Shown here: positions 9,401-16,990 of the stretch, piece after piece
Layout of the letters: the number at the start of each line of letters is the position of its first letter
Position numbering within the stretch: position 1 is the first letter of the stretch
Assembly (NCBI GenBank): GCA_018335795.1
Contig: JAGXRP010000066.1
Coordinates: forward strand, 30,317-94,316
Direction of reading: 5' to 3'
Length of the DNA stretch: 64,000 bases
Origin: Desulfobulbaceae bacterium
GTDB taxonomy: Bacteria > Bacteroidota > Ignavibacteria > Kapaibacteriales > UBA2268
The notes under the pieces: generated by a model
Told to the model about the DNA's origin: nothing
The model's database searches: none
The model's input: the letters and a program-made list of their open reading frames with translations, nothing else
Made by a program: the position numbers and the translations under genes

Positions 9401-11458
9401 CCTATATATGGTGATGGATTCAAAGGTGTTTTAAATGCAAAATTTAATTCAATAAATATGTACATCAATGCAGGTGCATTTTTTGGTAATACTAATTACA
9501 ATAGTAATACAAGATATAGATATTGGAAAATTGAAGCTTTAGCAATAATGCCTCCACCTGGTATTGTTTTTATGCCCGGACTTGCCTTCCGTGGATTGGG
9601 TGTTGCCGCATATCAACGAATGTCTGCAAATTATGGTCCTGTTAATGTTCCCGCACCATCAGCCGCCTCAAATATGTCAACCACGTCTGGTGCTGTTTTC
9701 ACTCCGGATGCAAATATGGGCTTTGGATTTAAAGTAAAAGCTATAATTGCTACAACCCCCAAGGAAGAAACTTTTAATGCAGATGTTGGTATAAGTGGAG
9801 AGTTTACAAATAGCGGTGGAATGAGTTTCCTTCGATTTGATGGTTCGTTTTGGTTAGGTGCCGGTTTTATGAAAAGAGCTGATGCATTTATGTATGGTTC
9901 TGTTGTGGCTAATTATGATTTCCCTTTGAAAACTTTTTATTTGGGTGCCGCTGTGGGCATCAACAAAGATCCTATCACCACACCCGCCCCGGTTACTTTA
10001 GAATTTTTGATAGATGGAAAAAATAATTTATGGCACTTTATAGCGGGTACTCCTATAAGTCCCAATACTGTAAAAGTTGCCGGCATTCCCCTAACAAGTT
10101 ATGCTATGTTTGGTAATGATATTGTTCCTCCACCCAATTTTATGCCTCAAACTATTTCCGGTTATGCCGCTGCCACTAATGGCGGGTCTTTGGGTTCGCT
10201 TAATGGTGCCCTATCTGTAAATGATGAAACCAGAGCAGGCAAAGGTTTTGCATTTGGAATTGGAATCAATAATGGCGGCAATGGAAATGTTGGATTAACT
10301 GACAGATTGAGCATCCAATGGAATTACTCTATTGGCGGAGAAATAAATTTGAGTTTAATGGAATATTCCCCGGGATGTATAACTGGTATCAATGGCTGGT
10401 ATGCTAAGGGAAATGTTGCTTTGTACGGTGGATTTAGTGTTTATGGTCATATTGCTAAAAAGGGAAAAATCGGTGGTTGTACACAAAGTGTATGTGCTGC
10501 TTATTGTTGTAAAAATTTCCCTAATGGCAAGAACATTACAATTGGTGCTTTCGGATTTGGTGTTTGGGCTTCAGGTGGTTTCCCTAAACCAACATATCTG
10601 CAAGGTGGAGCCGATATACACTATAATGTTCTTGATTTGGTTAGCGGCACTTATCATGCTAATTTTCAGATTGGTAATGCTTGCAATGATATACCTGTAG
10701 GTGTTCCGTCCAATTTCATTCAACAAGACGCTGCCAATGAACAAAAACAACAGTTAATTGTAAATATATCTCCTTCAGGAAATAATATTGATTCAACAAC
10801 CAGTCTCAAAGCTACTTATGGGTTCGTTCCGAATGAAGCTTTTGATATTGCCGAACGTCAACAAAATGGAACTGTAATAACCAGAACCTTTCAAGCTAAA
10901 TATGTAACCAAGTTCGAAAAGAGTGTTAATGATGTGTATCAGAATGAAGTTATACACAGCAAAGGAGTAAATGCTCTCGGACAATATGAGTATATTATTG
11001 GTAGCAATATAATAATGAACAATATCAATCTTTCTCAAAATTTCAATGCACAATCAAAATCCTCCAATAATATATCACCTGCGAATGCTAGTTTCAATAA
11101 TACGACTGCATCAAAAGCACCTACGAAGGTTATTGCCAAGAAATTGCCAACGCCTAATTCTCCTGTTCCAATGTCCAATGTTTCAATCAAAAATAATAAT
11201 AATAATGATAATAGCCCGGATCCTGAAATTGGATATGGTACTTTGCCACCAACACCACCGGATGTCATAAACAATTTACAAAAAAATACAAATTATAGAT
11301 TTACTGTTGTTGCCACTTTATATGAGTTAAAAAATAACATTTGGGTTATTGCAAAAGACAAAAACGGTCAGAACGTCACGCAGAAAAAAGTAACTACTTT
11401 TAGAACAGGTGCATTAGAAATTGTTGCTGTCAAAAAACAGATAAATGTAACTAACTAA
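6458..11458 (+). CDS. Giant exported protein, TANFOR-like N-terminus
   Basis: A 1,666-aa protein with a clear signal peptide (MNKTVFTVLLLLLITATTSFAQ). Residues ~23-150 form an Ig-like domain with a paired Cys (FCC) that resembles the TANFOR domain of Bacteroidota surface proteins; this assignment is from memory of the pattern. An Fn3-like domain (~155-265) follows, then the Cys-rich motif DCCYRRDWADPCCPPDD and a repeated SGSGS linker. The long central part is beta-rich with translocation/assembly-like repetitive strands. A second Cys cluster (CTQSVCAAYCC) lies near 1340, and an Asn-rich linker precedes the C-terminal Fn3-like end. No T9SS sorting domain is seen. It shares an operon with the flanking barrel and Fn3 genes, so a surface complex is the likely context. 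The function is unknown. Confidence 0.6.
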   Translation: MNKTVFTVLLLLLITATTSFAQLKVTLNMSSRPDPYLSNWAHKKETVIVTIINSGDSPIQAKFDCKINRDGSLIVNTKPEMMKIIEIPTGVSLYYGEDLVPFEAAKIQGGADNTAIQTGMLPAGSYEFCCTLLDLQNKQLTAPVCKFFTLQSYQAPVLLQPEDNGSIKNKSRPMFRWTPLSPKPSFPITYRLQVFEILSGQTPMTALRVNRPVLDQSGITGTQFLWPADVELPNPNLEYIWTVRAEDEKGSPIGENNGYATPFTFADCCYRRDWADPCCPPDDVWDGGNLSKSGSGSSSGDIGNNSKSGSGSESGDGTVIEGGNKTANNMFDNTSNNLNQKINPNQKDETVIIVGPPPVKGSLNPKDTLKAGLNGEFTVIADTITGTNGFYTGKGTVYINWLKARVVVAFDSICVDSTKKLIYGKIVAKVDSTAPVYPQAWAIEAASNLPFTNNIASSVVNWVNSTFNQSIPFNGLNTYSTPVKLPLGVNFPDSNQLAITELVFQKDQAKFNMVAAKTTPLSWGTPQLVGFIAKSIKFHPNNIQTPPDRIELLEDITIANPNNKIVFTLKKPTINYSGCYVEWDESGFSEYGVEIEAAFTRDWLIPSPDDNNKSTATIAAVGTDWNDLILTGNLKKSEIIGTNGMTIMADSISYDMSDVLNPTSISFPVNYEGETSVLFRGFYMKALKIELPETWKTLAGSKPIVTVQNMIIDNTGITFKALASNVIQFPNANVADLVASIDTVKVNMVSSSLTDASIKGRIGLPVSKKDSVQNPLKYTALLHIAQNNNTVNNFQLTIIPTGPIYAHLLKGTLNLAQTSNITAYVDKEKKKFDMVLNGTFDWNNIQLGPVKNVNFGLKFQNLGFKYNSSDNGLTFNAGSWSFASAQKMLANFPVTIKNIAFKSLPAQSGEMLRGKLNFDVICNLSDVIGGSTKLGVEIAIKDTNGQKFYPKYIGTTLDSIAVFANLPAVKINGSIYFISNDPIYGDGFKGVLNAKFNSINMYINAGAFFGNTNYNSNTRYRYWKIEALAIMPPPGIVFMPGLAFRGLGVAAYQRMSANYGPVNVPAPSAASNMSTTSGAVFTPDANMGFGFKVKAIIATTPKEETFNADVGISGEFTNSGGMSFLRFDGSFWLGAGFMKRADAFMYGSVVANYDFPLKTFYLGAAVGINKDPITTPAPVTLEFLIDGKNNLWHFIAGTPISPNTVKVAGIPLTSYAMFGNDIVPPPNFMPQTISGYAAATNGGSLGSLNGALSVNDETRAGKGFAFGIGINNGGNGNVGLTDRLSIQWNYSIGGEINLSLMEYSPGCITGINGWYAKGNVALYGGFSVYGHIAKKGKIGGCTQSVCAAYCCKNFPNGKNITIGAFGFGVWASGGFPKPTYLQGGADIHYNVLDLVSGTYHANFQIGNACNDIPVGVPSNFIQQDAANEQKQQLIVNISPSGNNIDSTTSLKATYGFVPNEAFDIAERQQNGTVITRTFQAKYVTKFEKSVNDVYQNEVIHSKGVNALGQYEYIIGSNIIMNNINLSQNFNAQSKSSNNISPANASFNNTTASKAPTKVIAKKLPTPNSPVPMSNVSIKNNNNNDNSPDPEIGYGTLPPTPPDVINNLQKNTNYRFTVVATLYELKNNIWVIAKDKNGQNVTQKKVTTFRTGALEIVAVKKQINVTN

Positions 11459-11498
11459 AACTATAAATAAAAAAATGTTAAATAAGAGAGTCAATATC

Positions 11499-13655
11499 AT
11501 GAAAATGTTCGTCTATACCTATATTCTGCTTGTCCTAGCACTAAATCATGTAGTGTTTTATGCTCAGGATTTACAGGATGAACTAAATCAGTCGCTCAAT
11601 GTAAATACTGTTATTATCGCCAGAGCATATCAGGATTCTATTATCCTAAGATGGGGTGTTACCAAACCTGCTGTTTGGCAAATTGCTAACCTATATGGAT
11701 ACAATATAGAAAGAGCTGTCTTAAATGAACCTAATGCTGATTACTCTAAATTGAAATTTGAACCTATAGAAGGTTCACCTTTTATAATTTGGAATGAACA
11801 AAACTATGCTACTTACTTCCAAACTCACAGCGAAAATGACCCCCAATCTGAAGCTGTTTATTTTGTATCTATTATGACAGACGTGTTTGATCAGGATACT
11901 GATACTCCACCAACATCATTTAGTGCCTTCCAAGATGATCTCAACTCTCTAAAAGAAGGCAAAGGAACATTGGATATGAAATTTGGTTTCGCCATGTTAA
12001 TGGCTAATAAATCTGCTGATGCTGCTAATGCTCTAGCCGTTAGAGCTGTTGACAAAAACGTATCCAACGGTATGACATACGTTTATAAGATGTCTTTGGT
12101 TGGTAATTCTCCTATTTATAAAGTCAAAGAATCATACGTAGAGGTCAAAGCCGAGCCTTTCGATTCTTCAAAATACAACGAAGAAATATTTTATATAGAT
12201 GGCGACCAGGAAGTAGTTCTTTCTTGGAATTCTTCCAAAGATTTCAACTCTTTCAATATTGATAGGGCTCTTTCCAAAGATGGTAAATATACTCGAATTA
12301 CACAATCCCCAATATTGAAAAGTAAGCCCATTGGCTATGACGGTATCGAAAGAACCGGATTCAAAGATGATAGTCTGACTAATTATACCAAATACTTTTA
12401 TCGTGTATCCGGGAACTCCGCTTTTGCTGATGAGATAGTTGTTGGTGAAGTAGAAGTGATGCCAAAAGATAGAACACCACCACAGAAACCATATTTGGAA
12501 TTGCCTGATAACACAACCCAATCCCAAGTAGCTCTAAAATGGACTATGAGTGAACCCACTGAAAGTGACCTTAAAGGATTTCTTATTGCCCGCTCTAATA
12601 ATTTCAAAGGACCTTTTATTAGAATTAATCAGGACGAACTTGGTCGCAATTCAAGAGAGTTTATAGATACAACCTTTGACACAGATGGTATGAATTACTA
12701 TGTTATTCAGGCGTATGATACATCATTGAATTTTAGCAATTCTAATGTTGCACTTGCTACGATCATTGATACTACTCCGCCTATTAAACCGGTTATCTTA
12801 ACCGGAACTATTGATTCTTTGGGAATTGTTACGATTACAATTCAGAAAAACGATGAAAACGATCTAATGGGATATAGACTATTCAAAGCAAATGAAGAGG
12901 AACATGAGTTCTCTGTTTTAAATGAAGCTTTTATAGACTCCGACTCTATTAATCAAGTCATTCAGACTGTATTCAAAGATACTGTTACACTAAATTCGCT
13001 TACTCCTTATATATTTTATAAGGTTACGGCATTAGATTTTCATTACAATCAATCAGAATTCTCCGATACACTCAAAGTATCAAGACCTGATACAATCGCA
13101 CCAATTACTCCTGTATTTACTGATGTAATTGTTCGCGAAAATGAAGTGGAAATCCATTTTGCTCCAAGTGAAAGCATTGATGTTATTCAGCAAACTATTT
13201 ATAGAACCACCTCATTATCCCTCCCTTGGGATTCAATTGCCAACTTTAGCATTAATCAAAATAGTTATATTGATACTAATGTCAAGCAAGGCACAATTTA
13301 TTACTATTCTCTTAGGGCAAAGGACAATGCAAATCTCTTTTCAAATTATGCCAAAGCTGTCTATGGTAAGCCATACGATAGTGGAGTAAGACCTCCTATC
13401 GAGAATCTAAAAATCTTTAAAGAAAACAACAACATTGTTCTCACTTGGGAATACAACCAATTCAATAGCAATACATATTTCGTGATTTACAAAAAAGACT
13501 CAAAGGGCAATCTCAAAGAGTATCAAAAAGTTGACAAACTTCAGTTCATTGATACTTCAATTTTGAAACCTTCAAATAGCTATGCCATCAAAGTATTCAC
13601 CAATGATGGTGGGCAATCCAAAATTAGCAATATAGTTGAGTATATTTCAGAATAA
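11499..13655 (+). CDS. Secreted fibronectin type III-like repeat protein
   Basis: A 718-aa exported protein, third in the operon with the barrel and the giant protein (40 bases after the giant gene). ATG 11499 is preferred over ATG 11475 because GAGAG sits eight bases upstream and the signal peptide (MKMFVYTYILLVLALNHVV, ending FYAQ) is then canonical; both starts are in frame. The body holds about five Fn3-like modules, each with a conserved W near the first strand and Y-x-Y before the last (for example KYFYRVSGNS, YYVIQAYD, YYYSLRAKD). No sorting domain is present. Fn3 arrays usually act as spacers or adhesion modules; here the protein probably works with its two operon partners at the cell surface. 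Confidence 0.65.
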   Translation: MKMFVYTYILLVLALNHVVFYAQDLQDELNQSLNVNTVIIARAYQDSIILRWGVTKPAVWQIANLYGYNIERAVLNEPNADYSKLKFEPIEGSPFIIWNEQNYATYFQTHSENDPQSEAVYFVSIMTDVFDQDTDTPPTSFSAFQDDLNSLKEGKGTLDMKFGFAMLMANKSADAANALAVRAVDKNVSNGMTYVYKMSLVGNSPIYKVKESYVEVKAEPFDSSKYNEEIFYIDGDQEVVLSWNSSKDFNSFNIDRALSKDGKYTRITQSPILKSKPIGYDGIERTGFKDDSLTNYTKYFYRVSGNSAFADEIVVGEVEVMPKDRTPPQKPYLELPDNTTQSQVALKWTMSEPTESDLKGFLIARSNNFKGPFIRINQDELGRNSREFIDTTFDTDGMNYYVIQAYDTSLNFSNSNVALATIIDTTPPIKPVILTGTIDSLGIVTITIQKNDENDLMGYRLFKANEEEHEFSVLNEAFIDSDSINQVIQTVFKDTVTLNSLTPYIFYKVTALDFHYNQSEFSDTLKVSRPDTIAPITPVFTDVIVRENEVEIHFAPSESIDVIQQTIYRTTSLSLPWDSIANFSINQNSYIDTNVKQGTIYYYSLRAKDNANLFSNYAKAVYGKPYDSGVRPPIENLKIFKENNNIVLTWEYNQFNSNTYFVIYKKDSKGNLKEYQKVDKLQFIDTSILKPSNSYAIKVFTNDGGQSKISNIVEYISE

Positions 13656-13813
13656 AAACATGAAATATACACCAATTTTTGGTCTAATAGACATTTGATA
13701 GGCTGTTTCAAAAGTTATTCAAATGTTCGCTAAGTTTTTTTAAAATATACAAATATATCACGAAGTAAATTTGTTCAAAAATAAAAATTCCAATTTGTTA
13801 GATTTTATAAAAT

Positions 13814-13858
13814 AAAGTCTCAAGCCGCTTTGAAAATCAAATCAGAGCGACTTTTTTT
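13814..13858 (+). terminator. Terminator after Fn3-like gene
   Basis: AAAGTC (13814-13819) pairs with GACTTT (13849-13854), with an inner CGCT/AGCG stem offset by a bulge, then a T-run. It is imperfect but well placed. Confidence 0.5.
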
Positions 13859-14104
13859 ATCTTGCCACTACTCTATAATTCAAAGTTGCTATAACAGAAG
13901 TTGTGAGAATGGATATTCAACTCCCCGCTTCATTTAAAGGTGGGGAGTGAGTTAATAATAATTATTTATAATTTTCTCTTTACAATTTATAATAATTAAT
14001 TGGCGATATGCTCCCAGGGCAAGGCTATCAAGTATATATGATAAGCAGAGTTTCGTTGATTTATAATGAGAATTAGCATACTCACTTGAATCAATCTATC
14101 AAAG

Positions 14105-14147
14105 ATGCTGAATATCGATGTAAAAAATTGTTATTCAGCATTTTTTG
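14105..14147 (+). terminator. Orphan rho-independent terminator
   Basis: ATGCTGAAT (14105-14113) and ATTCAGCAT (14133-14141) are perfectly complementary and are followed by TTTTTG. No gene on this strand lies within 400 bases upstream. Confidence 0.65.
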
Positions 14148-14406
14148 TCTCATAGCATGTCTAAGCATAGAGATTACGAGATTTTAACTTATATTTTCTT
14201 TACAATAAAACAAAAAGATTAAGGTTTAGTGATGATCGAATCTCAATATTAACAATAAATAATCTTGATATTTTTTGCTTGTTTTATAAAAGTTTTGTAT
14301 TTTAGCAATGTAATAAATGAAATTTATGGAATTTGTTTATGATTTAAGATGTAAGCAAAAGTTTTAGACACCTAAGTTTAAAAGTATTGATATTGCAAAT
14401 TATCAC

Positions 14407-14428
14407 AAGCCCTCTTTGGGCTTTTTTT
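14407..14428 (+). terminator. Terminator-like hairpin in the leader of the next gene
   Basis: AAGCCC/GGGCTT over a five-base loop with a run of seven or more T residues. It sits only 24 bases before the ATG at 14452, so it either ends an upstream small RNA or attenuates the downstream gene. Confidence 0.6.
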
Positions 14429-14451
14429 ATACTCTGAAAAGGAGAATTTTT

Positions 14452-15723
14452 ATGAAAAGAGCATTTGTTTTATTCGTTGTTGCAATGCTGTATTGCAGCA
14501 CTACACTGGCTCAAGAGCCTGACCCTGAATCCGACCCCAACTTGCTTTGGAAGACGAACGAGTTTTATCTTAGATTTCTTGTTCATCCGAATGGCAACAT
14601 ACTCGCAGGAGCTGGACATGTAGTTGAAGAAGGTAGTAAAGAATTTGAATTGGACGGCAATACAGGAATGATAATGAGGGAGTTTACGCCACCATTGTAT
14701 TTTTTCGATATAAGCCCTGACGGTAAATATATTTCTGCAATTGATAAGTCCACACAGAGATGTGTTATAGATTATGAAACAGGAGAAGTGGTGAAATATT
14801 TTTCATCAACTACATATCCTAAATTTATGCCAGACAGTCGAACTTTGATTTATACAATTATTGAGCCAATTGGTGAACTTAATGGCAATAACAGATTGCA
14901 ATCATACAATATTGAAACTGGGGAATATAAAACAAGTAAAAACATGGTACGAAATACTACAACAAGATTATTAGCAGTTTCACCTAATGGACAATACGTT
15001 GCAACAGGAGGGACTTTTTATGGAACTGATGGCAATAATTATTCACGTTTAATCTTATGGAATGCTGAAACACTTGATACAATCAGGATATTGGGTGATA
15101 TTGAAAGCATGGAGGTTCGCTCAATCAAGTTCTCCCCTGATTCAAAATTGGTCGGGTTTGTGGTCTATTCAAGTAATCTGTACATTTATAAAACAGATGA
15201 TTTTTCTCTTTATAGGAATTATAATCAGAGCAACGGAAATTTTCCCAGTTCTGGTTTTGGTTTTATAACAAATGATTACCTAGCATTAGGTGACGGTTAT
15301 GCAACACCACCAGCATTTAACCTTGTTAAATTAGAGAATGAACAAATAATTTACTCAAAAAATGATTTTGCTGGTATTTCAGAATATAACCAAGTGTATA
15401 ATTCTATGATTGTCAACCATGGAGTTATTTATAGCTTCGACTTCGAAAAAATCTTGTCAGGCGCAAGTATCACTCCAGAAATACCAAGTCTGTTTTCGGT
15501 GGAATACATGACTAATACATTGTTTATCAAGAATCATAATTTTACTTCTTTGCAACTTTCAGCTCAAATAACAGATATAAATGGTAGAATAATTCGTAAT
15601 ATTGATTTACACACTTCAACAGGCGATATTCGCATACCTATAAAGTTACTAAGTGGTACATACTTTCTACATATAAAGGCTGGCAACAAAGAATATGTTA
15701 GTAAATTCTTAGTAACCAATTAA
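14452..15723 (+). CDS. Secreted beta-propeller protein with T9SS sorting domain
   Basis: A 423-aa exported protein. ATG 14452 follows AAAAGGAGAA and gives a signal peptide ending TTLAQ. The body has WD40/TolB-like blades (SPDGKY, SPNGQYVATGG, SPDSKLVGF) that recall cytosolic YncE/WD40 propellers but here are exported. The last ~75 residues (from about LFSVEYM to the end KFLVTN) form a T9SS C-terminal domain with the GTYFLHIKAGNKEYVSKF signature. Expected location is the cell surface or medium. A terminator-like hairpin lies in its leader, which may attenuate expression. It is followed 11 bases later by a 34-aa lipoprotein-like ORF. Confidence 0.8.
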   Translation: MKRAFVLFVVAMLYCSTTLAQEPDPESDPNLLWKTNEFYLRFLVHPNGNILAGAGHVVEEGSKEFELDGNTGMIMREFTPPLYFFDISPDGKYISAIDKSTQRCVIDYETGEVVKYFSSTTYPKFMPDSRTLIYTIIEPIGELNGNNRLQSYNIETGEYKTSKNMVRNTTTRLLAVSPNGQYVATGGTFYGTDGNNYSRLILWNAETLDTIRILGDIESMEVRSIKFSPDSKLVGFVVYSSNLYIYKTDDFSLYRNYNQSNGNFPSSGFGFITNDYLALGDGYATPPAFNLVKLENEQIIYSKNDFAGISEYNQVYNSMIVNHGVIYSFDFEKILSGASITPEIPSLFSVEYMTNTLFIKNHNFTSLQLSAQITDINGRIIRNIDLHTSTGDIRIPIKLLSGTYFLHIKAGNKEYVSKFLVTN

Positions 15724-15734
15724 GGAGTAATGAG

Positions 15735-15839
15735 ATGAAAATCATAATAATTTTTCTTCTTGCAAGTTGCTTTGCGTATGGACAAACCCTTGAACCACAA
15801 CAAAAGCAAATCACATTAAATAATAATTGTGTTACTTAA
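15735..15839 (+). CDS. Tiny putative lipoprotein / truncated exported peptide
   Basis: A 34-aa ORF starting ATG 15735, with TAAGGAGTAATGAG overlapping and following the stop of the previous gene as a strong ribosome-binding site. The product MKIIIIFLLASCFAYGQ... has a hydrophobic segment with LASC, a lipobox-like sequence, or an ordinary signal peptide ending AYGQ. Only about 20 residues would remain after processing. It is probably the stub of a secreted protein whose body was lost, since the downstream 90 bases show no continuation in other frames; a real micro-lipoprotein cannot be excluded. Confidence 0.4.
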   Translation: MKIIIIFLLASCFAYGQTLEPQQKQITLNNNCVT

Positions 15840-15932
15840 TTTTGCGTTTTTAATAATAATGTTTAATTTTGTATAGCAGAGTTGAGAATTGTTTGCGTTG
15901 ATATTTTTGAAAATTTGTAAATATATTTATAA

Positions 15933-16868
15933 GTGGTCAATATTATAATAAAATATTTCAATTATCTGGTGATTTGTAGTTGCCTATGTTGCCAATCACT
16001 TTTCTCGAACCCCGACATTAATCAAGATTTCAGGGATTCGAGCCAGTTCAATAGCAAAACTTTATATACAGCGATAGTATTGACCGGTGCCTATTATGCA
16101 ACTTCAATGTATGTTCTAAGCAAGACATGGTTCAAAGACAAAGAACTTGTACCTTTTCACATCAGAAACGACAATAGTGGATATATGCAAGTTGATAAAT
16201 TTGGACATATGTTTGGAGCATATGTTTATAGTTATGTGGGATACCATGGACTAAAGAAAATGGGACTTACAGACAGTGAAGCATTACTTTATGGAGGTAC
16301 ATTGGGTTTTGTAATGCAAACACCAATTGAAATTATGGATGGAATCCATAAAGACCATGGCTTTTCTTGGGGTGATATATTGGCAAATTCAATTGGCTCC
16401 GGGCTGGTACTCGGTCAACAATTAATTTTTGAAGAGCAAATTATAAAATATAAATTTTCTTATTGGCAATCAAAATATTCAAAAATGTCTAATGGTTATC
16501 TCGGTACAAACACTTTTAATAAGATTTTCAAAGATTATAATGGTCATACATATTGGCTTTCAGTTCCAATATCAAAAATATTTTCTGAAATAGGTACTCC
16601 TGAATGGGTTAATGTGGCTCTGGGATATGGCGCAGGAGGCATGTTTGGTGAACAATATAATATCACCGAATATAATGGAGTAGAAATTCCTCAAACGGAA
16701 CGATTTAGAAGGTTTGTAATATCTTTGGACATTGATTGGGCAAAAATACAAACTGACTCTCAATTGTTAAAAACTATCTTGGCAGGATTAACTTTCATAA
16801 AACTACCATTTCCTGCGATAGAATACAACACTATGAATGAATTACGTTTTCATTGGATATTCTATTGA
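15933..16868 (+). CDS. YfiM/DUF2279-family periplasmic protein
   Basis: A 311-aa protein starting at GTG 15933 with a hydrophobic, Cys-rich leader (VICSCLCC) that may be a signal peptide or lipoprotein signal. Residues ~45-165 carry the DUF2279 pattern: hydrophobic helix, then DKFGHMFGAYVYSYVGYHG, GTLGFVMQTPIEIMDG and HGFSWGDILANSIGSGL. This family is found in the envelope of many Gram-negative bacteria and its function is unknown. The C-terminal half is not covered by the family signature and may be a small barrel. It is monocistronic, ending at a bidirectional terminator shared with the convergent propeller gene. No clear Shine-Dalgarno sequence supports the GTG; an internal start near the second GTG is possible. 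Confidence 0.7.
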   Translation: MVNIIIKYFNYLVICSCLCCQSLFSNPDINQDFRDSSQFNSKTLYTAIVLTGAYYATSMYVLSKTWFKDKELVPFHIRNDNSGYMQVDKFGHMFGAYVYSYVGYHGLKKMGLTDSEALLYGGTLGFVMQTPIEIMDGIHKDHGFSWGDILANSIGSGLVLGQQLIFEEQIIKYKFSYWQSKYSKMSNGYLGTNTFNKIFKDYNGHTYWLSVPISKIFSEIGTPEWVNVALGYGAGGMFGEQYNITEYNGVEIPQTERFRRFVISLDIDWAKIQTDSQLLKTILAGLTFIKLPFPAIEYNTMNELRFHWIFY

Positions 16869-16928
16869 TTGTGATATTTTTAATCCGAAATAAGTTCGAT
16901 TAAAAGCTCAATTTATGCTATTAAAAAT

Positions 16929-16957
16929 AATAGACTGCCATTTTGAGGCAGCCTATT
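16929..16957. terminator. Bidirectional terminator between convergent genes
   Basis: AATAGACTGCC (16929-16939) pairs with GGCAGCCTATT (16947-16957) with one A-C mismatch. It lies between the stops of the DUF2279 gene and the convergent secreted propeller gene and is AT-rich on both sides. Confidence 0.7.
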
Positions 16958-16990
16958 AATTAATTAAATCAAATATTATTTATACAAAAA

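Larger units (their letters stand above)
13656..14451. other. Non-coding region with orphan terminators
   Basis: Almost 800 bases without a credible ORF. It contains a terminator after the Fn3 gene, a 7-bp inverted repeat ACTCCCC/GGGGAGT at 13920-13948, a strong terminator at 14105-14147 and another at 14407-14428. The last two have no coding gene upstream, so small untranslated transcripts may be made here. Confidence 0.5.

Noticed and set aside
10392..10700. 102-aa alternative-frame ORF in the giant gene
   Set aside because: Lies inside the long exported protein frame, without a start context.
13920..13948. IS200/IS605-type end hairpin (ACTCCCC/GGGGAGT)
   Set aside because: No transposase, no second end and no target duplication visible; kept only as part of the non-coding region.
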